Positions 16,049-23,720 of a stretch of DNA of 57,224 bases are shown here, piece after piece. Every line of letters starts with the position of its first letter. Positions within the stretch are counted from its first letter, which is position 1. The notes beneath the pieces were generated by a model. That model was given only the letters and a program-made list of their open reading frames with translations. It was not told where the DNA came from and searched no databases. The position numbers and the translations under genes are program-made. The DNA is taken from positions 1-57,224 of the forward strand of contig DDEQ01000008.1 of the NCBI GenBank assembly GCA_002336105.1, read 5' to 3'. The stretch is from Chthonomonas sp. UBA1950. Lineage in GTDB: Bacteria > Armatimonadota > Fimbriimonadia > Fimbriimonadales > Fimbriimonadaceae.

Positions 16049-16625
16049 TCCGCTTATTGCAGGAGCAGACGAAGCCGGTCGAGGACCCCTTGCTGGACCC
16101 GTCATGGCTGCATGTGTTCTGCTTCCAGAAGGGTTCGATGCCGCAGGACTAGACGATTCCAAGAAGCTGTCTGCATTGCAAAGGGATGACCTGTTCGAGA
16201 GGATCACAGCAGGTGCCCAATATGAAATCGAGGCCGCCGAACCCGATGAGATTGACCGCCTGAATATTCTTCACGCGAGTATGGCCGCGATGACGCGAGC
16301 CATCAATCGTATCAAACCTTCGAAGGTGTTGGTGGATGGAAACCGTCCCCCTGTTGGCGTTTGTTGCGAAGTCGAGTGCGTCGTAAAAGGTGACGGAAAA
16401 TTCGCCGCCATTGCTGCCGCGAGTATCCTCGCCAAGGTCACTCGAGACCGATTGATGGTGGAATATGCGAAGGAGTATCCGCAGTACGGTTTTGAACGTC
16501 ATTTTGGATACCCGACGCCAGAGCACTTAGCGGCACTAAGAGAGTTCGGCCCCTGCCCGATCCATCGCAAAAGTTTCGCCCCGGTTCGGGAGAATGAACA
16601 GCCATGCCTAACCTTCGACGTGTAG
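16029..16625 (+). CDS. rnhB: ribonuclease HII
   Basis: A 198-residue enzyme that cuts RNA in RNA-DNA hybrids, including single ribonucleotides in DNA. The acidic active site is complete: GADEAGRGPLAGPV (Asp-Glu), DDSKKLS, VLVDGNRPP and AASILAKVTRDRLM. The GTG at 16029 is chosen because AAGAGGTG lies 4-5 nt upstream; a TTG at 16026 is too close to it. It overlaps the end of lipB by 20 bp and the start of yraN by 22 bp, implying translational coupling. Confidence 0.95.
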   Translation: MKKLPFDPLIAGADEAGRGPLAGPVMAACVLLPEGFDAAGLDDSKKLSALQRDDLFERITAGAQYEIEAAEPDEIDRLNILHASMAAMTRAINRIKPSKVLVDGNRPPVGVCCEVECVVKGDGKFAAIAAASILAKVTRDRLMVEYAKEYPQYGFERHFGYPTPEHLAALREFGPCPIHRKSFAPVRENEQPCLTFDV

Positions 16626-16948
16626 GCCAAGAAGCCGAAGATTGGGTTGCTCAACTCCTCATTGAGCAGGGATGGACCATCGTTACTCGACGACATAAAA
16701 CGCGGCATGGAGAGCTGGATCTCGTCGCTCTTGATGGTGATACCCTCGTGTTCGTTGAGGTTAAGTATCGGCGGACCGACCGCGTGCCAGAAGAAGAGAT
16801 CAGCGAGAGAAAACTGAATCATCTTTCACAGGCAATTCAGGAATATCTTGATGCCGCAGAGGTGAACACAATGGATTATCGACTCGATATTTTCGCGATT
16901 GACAACACTGGGCACCGACATCATCGGGATGTCTTTGGAAATCGCTGA
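16604..16948 (+). CDS. yraN: YraN/UPF0102 endonuclease-like protein
   Basis: A 114-residue protein of the UPF0102 family, which has a Holliday-junction-resolvase-like (PD-(D/E)XK) fold. The motif HGELDLVALDGDTLVFVEVK (residues about 35-54) contains the Glu, Asp and Glu-x-Lys of the nuclease core. The biochemical role of the family is not settled. Genes for it commonly follow rnhB, as here. It overlaps rnhB by 22 bp and the membrane protein gene downstream by 20 bp. Confidence 0.92.
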   Translation: MPNLRRVGQEAEDWVAQLLIEQGWTIVTRRHKTRHGELDLVALDGDTLVFVEVKYRRTDRVPEEEISERKLNHLSQAIQEYLDAAEVNTMDYRLDIFAIDNTGHRHHRDVFGNR

Positions 16949-18326
16949 ACGATTGAGTTCGCAAAGCGTTCCTAATTGTTGGGTGGAAAGGGTTCGCAAA
17001 TTTCGGTTGCTTGGGCTGTGTCTTGCCCTTCTGTTGGTCAATGTTATTGCGGCGATTCGATCTGTCCGTCCCGAAGATTTCAATAACGGTTTTGAAAACA
17101 CTGACACCAGAGTGATCCACTCGCGAATATCGCAAGGTTTGGATACGCCAAAGGATTGGTACACCGGCGATTGGCCACTGCATAACGGCTTCTATCGTCC
17201 CCTGACTACCAGTACATTTCAGTTCGATGTTGCACTTTGGGGAGATAATTTCGCTGCCTACCGCTGGACGAACATTTTGCTCTGCCTAGTGATGCCTTTT
17301 GCGGTGCTCTGGTTCGTTTTGGAACTTACAGCATCGTCTGCGAAAGCGTATGCTTGCGCCTTCCTGTTTTCAATATGGCAAGGCGGGCTCTTCGAATGGT
17401 GGCTGCTAGGTTGGCTATGGTACGTCGGTTTCGCGCTAGGTATCGCGTTCAAAAAGAAACTCGGATACAGTTGGTGGGTCGTGTTTGCGATTCCATTTAT
17501 CATCAGCCAAGTCTTCGGACAAGGTTGGGTTCGCGATATGTGGGGTCAGGATATCGCGTATCGAAGTTTTAATTGGCCACCAGGTCGAACCGCTTTGCTT
17601 TGTTCATTGGGGACACTTGTTGCCATGGCTTGTTCATTTCGATGGATTCGCCAGGGATCTTTACAATGGTTGGTTGCCGCTTGTGCCGGGATGGCATTTG
17701 CGCTACTGAGTTACGAAGGCTGGGTTGTGATCGCTCCGATTCTCCTTTTTGCGTTCATCGTTGTGCCAAAGCAGAGTCGAAGACGGTTATCTCTTTTGGT
17801 CGCGGGTAGCTTCGTTCTAGCTGGCTTGTATAGTCTGTGGCACCTCAAGGTGCTCCCGACGGACACTAATTACCAGGCCCAACACCGGCGGGGAATCGCG
17901 AATGTGATCCCCGAGATTTTTGGCTGGTTCCTCCCCGACCTCAATCCAATTTGGAACCACCGGGCTGAGCTATCGCTTGAAATGCTCCCTGTTATGATCA
18001 TGCCAGGATCGATCCTGGTTTACTTCCTCGGCCTAGGGACAAACGTTGCTGCCTTGAAGGTTGCCAAGAAGCACTGGCGACTGATCAGCTTCGGGTTACT
18101 TGGATCTTTAGCCGCCTATGCTCCGTACGCCATGGCGAAGCCGCTGACGCACTACTACTATTTGTCAGCAGCCATCCGACCGTTATATGTTGTGGCGCTT
18201 GTACAGGCTTTAATCGAGGCTATGAACCTACAAACGACCGCAGTTTGGCCAGGTTTCGAGCGTGTCCGTCGTTTTCTATGGGTGTCTCCAACAGAATCGG
18301 CACATCCACAAACCGAGGATCATTAA
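16929..18326 (+). CDS. multispanning membrane protein, GT-C-like, paralogue of the gene at 9173
   Basis: A 465-residue protein from the ATG at 16929; a TTG at 16899 would add ten residues and deepen the overlap with yraN. About ten hydrophobic segments. Motifs shared with the 9173 protein: ENTDTRVIH after the first segment, GDWPLHNGFYRPLTTSTFQFD, NWPPGRTA, YEGWV, NYQAQHRR and HYYYLSAAIRPLYV. This suggests one family with a conserved first-loop Asp as in GT-C glycosyltransferases; donor and acceptor are unknown. Its last 107 bp are antisense to the end of nfo. Confidence 0.6.
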   Translation: MSLEIAERLSSQSVPNCWVERVRKFRLLGLCLALLLVNVIAAIRSVRPEDFNNGFENTDTRVIHSRISQGLDTPKDWYTGDWPLHNGFYRPLTTSTFQFDVALWGDNFAAYRWTNILLCLVMPFAVLWFVLELTASSAKAYACAFLFSIWQGGLFEWWLLGWLWYVGFALGIAFKKKLGYSWWVVFAIPFIISQVFGQGWVRDMWGQDIAYRSFNWPPGRTALLCSLGTLVAMACSFRWIRQGSLQWLVAACAGMAFALLSYEGWVVIAPILLFAFIVVPKQSRRRLSLLVAGSFVLAGLYSLWHLKVLPTDTNYQAQHRRGIANVIPEIFGWFLPDLNPIWNHRAELSLEMLPVMIMPGSILVYFLGLGTNVAALKVAKKHWRLISFGLLGSLAAYAPYAMAKPLTHYYYLSAAIRPLYVVALVQALIEAMNLQTTAVWPGFERVRRFLWVSPTESAHPQTEDH

Positions 18327-19068
18327 CTAATCTTCGAAACGGAACTTCGCCGATCTCACCCACACCAATTTCGTCGTGGCGATCGACTCGGCTTCCAAAG
18401 GCTGTCTTGCTATCGTTTGCATGGATCGCCCTAAGTTTGGAAATTCCGATGATCTTGTCGAATTGATCAAAGGTCGCTTCATATCCTTCATCAGTTCGAA
18501 TATCGTATCCCGCCGCAAAGATATGGCAAGTATCGAGGCAAACGGCGATCCTCGGATGTCCTTGCAGCTTGTCGATGATCGTCGCCAGTTGCTCGAATTT
18601 GTGGTTCAGACACGAGCCTTGGCCTGCCGTTGTTTCCATCAAAACCGTCACTGAGTCTGGGGTCTCGTCCAGAACTCGCCTCGCACTTTCGGCGATGGCA
18701 GCAAGTCCAACTTCTTCGCCTTGCCCCACATGGGCACCCATATGCGAAACCACCAATGGAATGCCGTACTTCGCACACCGGTTAATCTCGCGCTTAAGCC
18801 CTTCAATGGACTGCTCTCGTTTGTCGGGGTCTGGGGCGCACAGGTTGATGAGATAACTGTCGTGACTGACAATGACGTCGATGCCTGTTTCGGCTTTGGC
18901 TTTCTGAAAGTCCTCGACCATCGCGTCAGTGATTTCCTTCGCCTTCCACTGCTGAGGACTATTCGTGAACACTTGCACCGCAGTGCATCCTATCGCTTTA
19001 CCAGCCCGAATACCGTTGCCTATTCCGCCTGCAACGGGCATGTGAGCCCCCATAAACCTTGCCGCCAT
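18220..19068 (-). CDS. nfo: deoxyribonuclease IV (endonuclease IV)
   Basis: A 282-residue AP endonuclease of the TIM-barrel Nfo family, which nicks DNA 5' to abasic sites using three Zn ions. Motifs: FTNSPQQWK, IVSHDSYLINLCAPD, VVSHMGAHVG, LMETTAGQGS, CLDTCHIFAAGYD, AIHANDSK and DRHDEIGVGEIG, with the C-terminal ILLETP. Length is normal. Its 3' end overlaps the GT-C-like gene on the other strand by 107 bp. It is divergent from the kdp locus, and TAAAGT lies 7 nt before the ATG. Confidence 0.95.
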   Translation of the reverse strand: MAARFMGAHMPVAGGIGNGIRAGKAIGCTAVQVFTNSPQQWKAKEITDAMVEDFQKAKAETGIDVIVSHDSYLINLCAPDPDKREQSIEGLKREINRCAKYGIPLVVSHMGAHVGQGEEVGLAAIAESARRVLDETPDSVTVLMETTAGQGSCLNHKFEQLATIIDKLQGHPRIAVCLDTCHIFAAGYDIRTDEGYEATFDQFDKIIGISKLRAIHANDSKTAFGSRVDRHDEIGVGEIGEVPFRRLVNDPRFVDVPILLETPIENDGHARNLAKLRSFVGS

Positions 19069-19075
19069 CTCGCAG

Positions 19076-19081
19076 ACTTTA
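19076..19081 (-). promoter_or_regulatory. -10 element (TAAAGT) directly before nfo
   Basis: On the minus strand TAAAGT is followed by 7 nt and the ATG at 19068, with no Shine-Dalgarno sequence between. Confidence 0.45.
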
Positions 19082-19099
19082 CCTACTGTTCATCCAAAT

Positions 19100-19166
19100 C
19101 TTGATATCTTCTTGATCTCCTTCGCGCCAATCCTGACGCGTCCTTGACGACCTTAAACCGCATCAT
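19100..19166 (+). promoter_or_regulatory. putative KdpE operator (four phased repeats) and -10 for kdpFA
   Basis: Four near-identical hexamers: CTTGAT at 19100, CTTGAT at 19111, CCTGAC at 19132 and CTTGAC at 19143, that is offsets 0, 11, 32 and 43. OmpR/PhoB-type regulators such as KdpE bind direct repeats with an 11-bp period. A conserved CATCAT at 19161 (offset 61) is in -10 position. The same arrangement recurs before kdpB, which is strong internal support. Confidence 0.7.
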
Positions 19167-19176
19167 GACAGTGATC

Positions 19177-19329
19177 ATGAGCGACCCTGCGATCATCACA
19201 TTTCTCGTCGTTGCGCTATTTCTGATCTTCGTAGTGAAGCCATCTTCGGCTTGGCACGAGGAGAAAAGAGCGTGGCGGGACTATCAGGAACATGAAAATA
19301 CGCAGGTTAACCGCCTTGAGGGGAATTAA
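19177..19329 (+). CDS. small membrane protein at the head of the kdp locus
   Basis: A 50-residue protein with one hydrophobic segment (IITFLVVALFLIFVVKPSS) and a charged cytoplasmic-type tail rich in Glu, Arg and His. The ATG at 19177 is preferred: the earlier ATG at 19165 and TTG at 19144 lie in the promoter and operator. The stop TAA overlaps the ATG of the next small gene by one base, so it is the first kdp transcript gene. I do not recognise it. Its place suggests a role in assembling or regulating the KdpFABC pump. Confidence 0.55.
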   Translation: MSDPAIITFLVVALFLIFVVKPSSAWHEEKRAWRDYQEHENTQVNRLEGN

Positions 19330-19430
19330 TGGCTGACCTCATCTATCTCCTAATCGCAATTGGCTTTTTTGCGATCTGTGTTGCCTACGTCAAAGGCTGT
19401 CAAAGCCTAATGGGAGACCAGTCTGAATGA
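19329..19430 (+). CDS. 33-residue membrane protein before kdpF
   Basis: The short open frame starts in the stop of the previous small gene and ends in the start of kdpF (ATGA). The protein is a single hydrophobic helix (LIYLLIAIGFFAICVAYVKG) followed by CQSLMGDQSE. The chain of one- and four-base overlaps on both sides argues that it is translated. I recall similar short ORFs beside kdpF in other phyla, but cannot check this here. A helper subunit of the pump is the simplest guess. Confidence 0.55.
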   Translation: MADLIYLLIAIGFFAICVAYVKGCQSLMGDQSE

Positions 19431-19513
19431 GCGACTATCTTTGGACTGGCCTCGTCACATTCGTCATTTTTCTATATCTGCTTTACGCTCTGCTAAAGCC
19501 GGAGAAGTTCTAG
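19427..19513 (+). CDS. kdpF: KdpF, small stabilising subunit of the K+-transporting ATPase
   Basis: A 28-residue single-helix peptide (WTGLVTFVIFLYLLYALLKP) with the length, N-terminal position and final acidic-aromatic ending (EKF) of KdpF, which binds and stabilises the KdpABC complex in the membrane. Its ATG overlaps the previous stop, and kdpA begins 3 bp after its TAG. Confidence 0.75.
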   Translation: MSDYLWTGLVTFVIFLYLLYALLKPEKF

Positions 19514-19516
19514 CCA

Positions 19517-21466
19517 ATGGTTCTCGGACTTATACAAATCCTTATCTTTTTTGCCCTCGTTATAGTAGTAACAAAACCGCTTGGGCTTTACATGAAGCGC
19601 GTTTTCGAAGGCGACCGCACGCTGTTGAGTCCTGTTCTACGACCCGTCGAGAACCTTTGGTACAAGCTACTCGGCATCAATGCCGAGGAGGACCAGCCGT
19701 GGACCAAATATGCCGTTGGTATGTTGATGTTCAGTGGCGTTTCCATGCTGTTCACCTACGCTGCTCTTCGACTGCAAGCGTTCGTGCCGGCAATATTGAA
19801 TCCACAAAAGTACGGAGCGGATCAGATTCCTTCGCATTTGGCGTTCAATACATCGGCTAGCTTCACGACAAACACAAACTGGCAGAGCTATTCTCCCGAA
19901 GCGACATTGACCTACGCGTCGAATATGATTGCTCTTGCGATTCATAACTGGGCTTCTGCTGCTGTTGGTATGGCAGTCGCGATCTCTCTTGTTCGCGGAT
20001 TTGCACGAAGAAAAGCAAGTGGCATCGGCAATTTCTGGGTCGACGTCACTCGCGGCACGCTGTATGTTCTTTTGCCGATCAGTGTCGTTTTCGGAACAAT
20101 CATGATCGCAGCCGGCGTACCGCAAAACTTCGATGCTCCAACGGTTATCAAAACACTCGAGGGCGCAACGCAAACCATCGCGATGGGACCAGTGGCTTCC
20201 CAAGAAGTCATCAAGATGCTCGGCACCAACGGTGGCGGATTCTTCAATGCGAATTCGTCTCATCCATTTGAGAACCCTAGCAATTTTACGAACCTTGTTC
20301 AGCTATTCCTGATTTTTGCGATCCCTGCCGGACTGACCTATACCTTTGGCAAGATGGTCGGAAGCGTAAAGCAAGGCTGGTCGGTATTTGCCGCCATGAG
20401 CATTCTGTTTCTTGCGGGTGCGGTGGTGTCGCTTTCTGCAGAGCAAGCGGGAACACCTCAACTCGCCGCTGCTCACATCAGCACGGCTTCATCCGATACT
20501 CAGCCAGGTGGCAATATGGAGGGTAAAGAAACGCGCTTCGGCATTGGGGCGTCTACGTTATTCGCCACAGTTACGACCGATGCCAGTTGCGGTGCAGTTA
20601 ACTCGATGCATGACAGCTTTACGCCGATCGGAGGTCTTGTACCGATCTTCAACATGCTCACAGGAGAGGTCATCTTCGGCGGAGTCGGCGCGGGTTTGTA
20701 CGGTGTGCTCATGTTTGCCGTCATCGCAGTCTTCATTGCTGGTCAAATGGTAGGACGAACGCCCGAATACCTTGGAAAGAAGATCGAGCGGTTCGAAGTG
20801 CAGATGGCGATGTTAGCGACCTTAGTTTTGGCTGCTTGCGTGCTGTTCTTCACCGCAATGAGTGCCAATACGTTTTATTCGAACACCTCAAAAGAACAAG
20901 CGCAGGCGTTGGTGGAATCTGGGGCGAAGGCGGCTGACCTCGGTTTGGCCACTAGAAACCAAATGTCGGCATCAGTTTCCCTTGACCCAAAGACGCAAAA
21001 GGCGGATATCGACAAACTTCCTGCTTCCTCCAGATGGAATCTTTGGCCTGCAACCGCCTACGGAAACTCAACTGACACCTATTACGGTTCGACTCGAAAT
21101 AACGTGAACAATGGAGGCGCGCATGGGTTCGGGGAAATCCTGTATGCCTACACAAGCGCAGCCGGAAACAATGGTTCTGCCTTTGCCGGACTCACCGCAA
21201 ACACTCCGCACTACAATCTGACATTGGGAATTTCGATGCTGGTAGGGCGGTTTATGATGATCATTCCGCTGCTCGCCATGGCGGGTAGTTTGGCGAAGAA
21301 GAAGTTCTCGCCAGCCTCTGCTGGAACATTTCCGACCGATGACGCGACATTTACGTTGCTTCTGGTTGGCACGATTATCATTGTCAATGTTCTGACTTAC
21401 TTTCCGGCGCTCTCGCTCGGGCCGATCGTCGAACACCTTCAAATGCAACAGATGAAGACTCAGTAG
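19517..21466 (+). CDS. kdpA: potassium-transporting ATPase subunit A
   Basis: A 649-residue channel-like subunit that selects and carries K+ through KdpFABC. The four selectivity-filter regions are visible: TTNTNWQSY, GTNGGGFFNANSSHPFENP, CGAVNSMHDSFTPIGG and NNGSAFAG, along with GRTPEYLGKKIE. The usual length is about 560-590 residues. The excess sits before the fourth filter: about 75 hydrophilic residues (SKEQAQALVESGAKA to NNVNN) inserted in the loop ahead of GGAHGFGEILYAYTSAAGNN. It is 3 bp after kdpF. A hairpin and a second promoter separate it from kdpB. Confidence 0.96.
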   Translation: MVLGLIQILIFFALVIVVTKPLGLYMKRVFEGDRTLLSPVLRPVENLWYKLLGINAEEDQPWTKYAVGMLMFSGVSMLFTYAALRLQAFVPAILNPQKYGADQIPSHLAFNTSASFTTNTNWQSYSPEATLTYASNMIALAIHNWASAAVGMAVAISLVRGFARRKASGIGNFWVDVTRGTLYVLLPISVVFGTIMIAAGVPQNFDAPTVIKTLEGATQTIAMGPVASQEVIKMLGTNGGGFFNANSSHPFENPSNFTNLVQLFLIFAIPAGLTYTFGKMVGSVKQGWSVFAAMSILFLAGAVVSLSAEQAGTPQLAAAHISTASSDTQPGGNMEGKETRFGIGASTLFATVTTDASCGAVNSMHDSFTPIGGLVPIFNMLTGEVIFGGVGAGLYGVLMFAVIAVFIAGQMVGRTPEYLGKKIERFEVQMAMLATLVLAACVLFFTAMSANTFYSNTSKEQAQALVESGAKAADLGLATRNQMSASVSLDPKTQKADIDKLPASSRWNLWPATAYGNSTDTYYGSTRNNVNNGGAHGFGEILYAYTSAAGNNGSAFAGLTANTPHYNLTLGISMLVGRFMMIIPLLAMAGSLAKKKFSPASAGTFPTDDATFTLLLVGTIIIVNVLTYFPALSLGPIVEHLQMQQMKTQ

Positions 21467-21498
21467 AGTCGCTTGAAAGCACTGCTATGATGCCTGCG

Positions 21499-21531
21499 GA
21501 CCCGGTTGTGGCTGATTGCCGCAACCGGGTC
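21499..21531 (+). terminator. hairpin between kdpA and kdpB
   Basis: A 10-bp perfect stem GACCCGGTTG / CAACCGGGTC with a 13-nt loop that can pair further (TGGC/GCCG). It is followed by ATTCTTTGTTTG, a weak U-rich stretch. It could end the kdpFA transcript, attenuate it, or stabilise its 3' end. Confidence 0.5.
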
Positions 21532-21562
21532 ATTCTTTGTTTGATGAGTGTCCCTTTTCGAT

Positions 21563-21629
21563 CTTGATGTTTTCTTGATCTCCAACCCAAAGGGTTTGAC
21601 ACTGCCTTGATCTGCCCCGATTGCACCAT
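21563..21629 (+). promoter_or_regulatory. second putative KdpE operator and -10, before kdpB
   Basis: CTTGAT at 21563, CTTGAT at 21574, TTTGAC at 21595 and CTTGAT at 21606: offsets 0, 11, 32 and 43, exactly those upstream of kdpFA. The -10-like CACCAT at 21624 is again at offset 61. The first pair and its flank (ATCTTGAT, then TTCTTGATCTCC) are shared between the two sites. The ATG lies 8 nt after the -10, suggesting a leaderless kdpB mRNA. Confidence 0.7.
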
Positions 21630-21637
21630 ACAAGGGT

Positions 21638-23716
21638 ATGAGCCTTGTCCAATCGAATCAGCCGCAGCATCGGCAAAAGTCCGGCTCGTCGTCACTGTTC
21701 AACCCCGAAATTATTCGGCGAGCACTGAAGGAGTCCATCCTCAAGCTCAACCCGAAGCAGGTGGCGAAGAACCCGGTAATGATGGTGGTAGAAGTCGGAA
21801 GCGTTGTGACCACTTACTTTGCGATCCGGGACCTCATCGCCCATTCCGGCGACGCTATGTTTACGTTGCAGGTCACCCTTTGGCTTTGGTTTACGGTCCT
21901 GTTCGCAAATTTCGCTGAAGCGATGGCTGAGGGGCGAGGTAAGGCTCAAGCCGATGCGCTTCGTCGCACCAAGACTCAGACCACGGCAAGGAAACTCGAA
22001 AAGGGTGTCGAGCGCGTAGTTGCCGCATCCGAGTTACGAAAGGATGACTTCTTCGTCTGCGAGTCTGGTGATATGATTCCAGCCGACGGCGAAGTCACCG
22101 AAGGTATTGCGAGCGTGGATGAGAGCGCGATCACAGGTGAATCTGCACCCGTTATTCGTGAGGCGGGTGGAGACCGCAGCGCGGTAACCGGTGGCACAAG
22201 AGTCCTCAGCGACCGAATCGTCGTTCGCGTAACCGCCAATCCCGGCGAGAGCTTTTTGGACAGAATGATTGCTCTCGTCGAAGGTGCGCAACGTCAAAAG
22301 ACTCCAAATGAGATTGCGCTATCAATTCTACTGAGCGGACTCACGATTGTATTCCTCTTCGCAACCGTAACTCTCCTGCCATTCGCCCACTACTCTGTAG
22401 ACAGTGCGGGCCAGGGAAGTGTGCCAACGATCACTGTGATGGTGGCGTTGCTGGTGTGCCTCATCCCGACCACCATCGGCGGATTACTCAGCGCTATCGG
22501 AATCGCTGGGATGGACCGAGTAATGCAACATAACGTTCTCGCCATGAGCGGTAAAGCTGTCGAAGCCGCTGGAGATGTGAACACGCTTCTTCTCGACAAA
22601 ACCGGAACGATTACGATTGGTAACCGCGAAGCCGTAGCGTTTCATCCGGCACCAGGTATTTCCGAAGAAGCGTTAGCCGATGCAGCTCAACTATCGTCGT
22701 TGGCAGACGAGACCCCCGAGGGTCGGTCAGTCGTTGTGTTGGCAAAGGAAAAGTACAACCTGCGCGAACGAGAAGCGGTCGGACTTGTGTTCGTCCCATT
22801 CACGGCACATACACGAATGAGTGGGGTGAATATTGGCGACCGACAGGTTCGAAAAGGTGCGACTGAAAGTGTTCGAAAGCACATCGAATCGCTGGGGGGA
22901 TCGATGCCAGAGGCTATCTCTCAAATCGCTCAAGATATCGCGAGAGAGGGCGGTACACCGCTAGTCGTCGCTGATGGGAAGCAGGTTGTCGGTGTGATTC
23001 AGCTCAAAGATATTGTCAAAGGCGGAATGAAACAGCGCTTTGAACAGTTGAGGGCGATGGGAATCAAAACGGTCATGATCACGGGAGATAACCCGCTGAC
23101 AGCGGCCAGCATTGCAGCCGAAGCGGGCGTTGATGACTTCCTCGCTGAAGCAACACCCGAAATGAAGTTGGCATATATCCGCCAAGAGCAAGCAGGAGGA
23201 AACCTCGTCGCAATGACCGGAGACGGAACCAACGATGCTCCGGCTCTTGCCCAAGCCGATGTGGGCGTTGCTATGAACAGTGGTACCCAAGCCGCGAAAG
23301 AAGCTGGAAACATGGTTGACCTCGACTCGAATCCGACCAAGCTCATCGAAGTCGTCGAGATTGGCAAGCAACTTCTGATGACTCGGGGAGCCCTAACCAC
23401 ATTCTCCATCGCAAATGACGTGGCAAAGTACTTCGCCATCATCCCAGCGATGTTCTTCGTCACTTATCCGCAGTTGCGAGCGCTCAACTTCATTGGCTTG
23501 ACCAATCCTCGCAGCGCGATTTTGGCTGCTGTCATCTTCAATGCCCTCATCATCATCGCACTCATCCCGCTGGCCTTGCGCGGTGTGAAATATCGTCCAG
23601 CAAGTGCTGCACAGATATTACGAAGAAATCTCCTGATCTATGGACTCGGTGGAGTTCTCGTTCCGTTCCCTTGCATTTGGCTTCTCGACAAGCTAGTCGC
23701 CACTTGGACTCACTAA
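21638..23716 (+). CDS. kdpB: potassium-transporting ATPase subunit B (P-type ATPase)
   Basis: A 692-residue catalytic subunit that hydrolyses ATP to drive K+ uptake. P-type motifs are intact: the actuator TGESAPV, the phosphorylation site DKTGTITIGN (Asp near residue 317), the nucleotide-binding KGATESV region, and the hinge MTGDGTNDAPALAQADVG. Length is normal for KdpB. The ATG at 21638 has AAGGG only one base upstream, too close for a normal ribosome-binding site; the conserved upstream element suggests a transcript starting near the ATG. kdpC follows after 4 bp. Confidence 0.97.
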   Translation: MSLVQSNQPQHRQKSGSSSLFNPEIIRRALKESILKLNPKQVAKNPVMMVVEVGSVVTTYFAIRDLIAHSGDAMFTLQVTLWLWFTVLFANFAEAMAEGRGKAQADALRRTKTQTTARKLEKGVERVVAASELRKDDFFVCESGDMIPADGEVTEGIASVDESAITGESAPVIREAGGDRSAVTGGTRVLSDRIVVRVTANPGESFLDRMIALVEGAQRQKTPNEIALSILLSGLTIVFLFATVTLLPFAHYSVDSAGQGSVPTITVMVALLVCLIPTTIGGLLSAIGIAGMDRVMQHNVLAMSGKAVEAAGDVNTLLLDKTGTITIGNREAVAFHPAPGISEEALADAAQLSSLADETPEGRSVVVLAKEKYNLREREAVGLVFVPFTAHTRMSGVNIGDRQVRKGATESVRKHIESLGGSMPEAISQIAQDIAREGGTPLVVADGKQVVGVIQLKDIVKGGMKQRFEQLRAMGIKTVMITGDNPLTAASIAAEAGVDDFLAEATPEMKLAYIRQEQAGGNLVAMTGDGTNDAPALAQADVGVAMNSGTQAAKEAGNMVDLDSNPTKLIEVVEIGKQLLMTRGALTTFSIANDVAKYFAIIPAMFFVTYPQLRALNFIGLTNPRSAILAAVIFNALIIIALIPLALRGVKYRPASAAQILRRNLLIYGLGGVLVPFPCIWLLDKLVATWTH

Positions 23717-23720
23717 TCTC

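Noticed and set aside
19667..20263. 198-residue minus-strand ORF in kdpA
   Set aside because: Antisense to highly conserved selectivity-filter regions; no motifs of its own.
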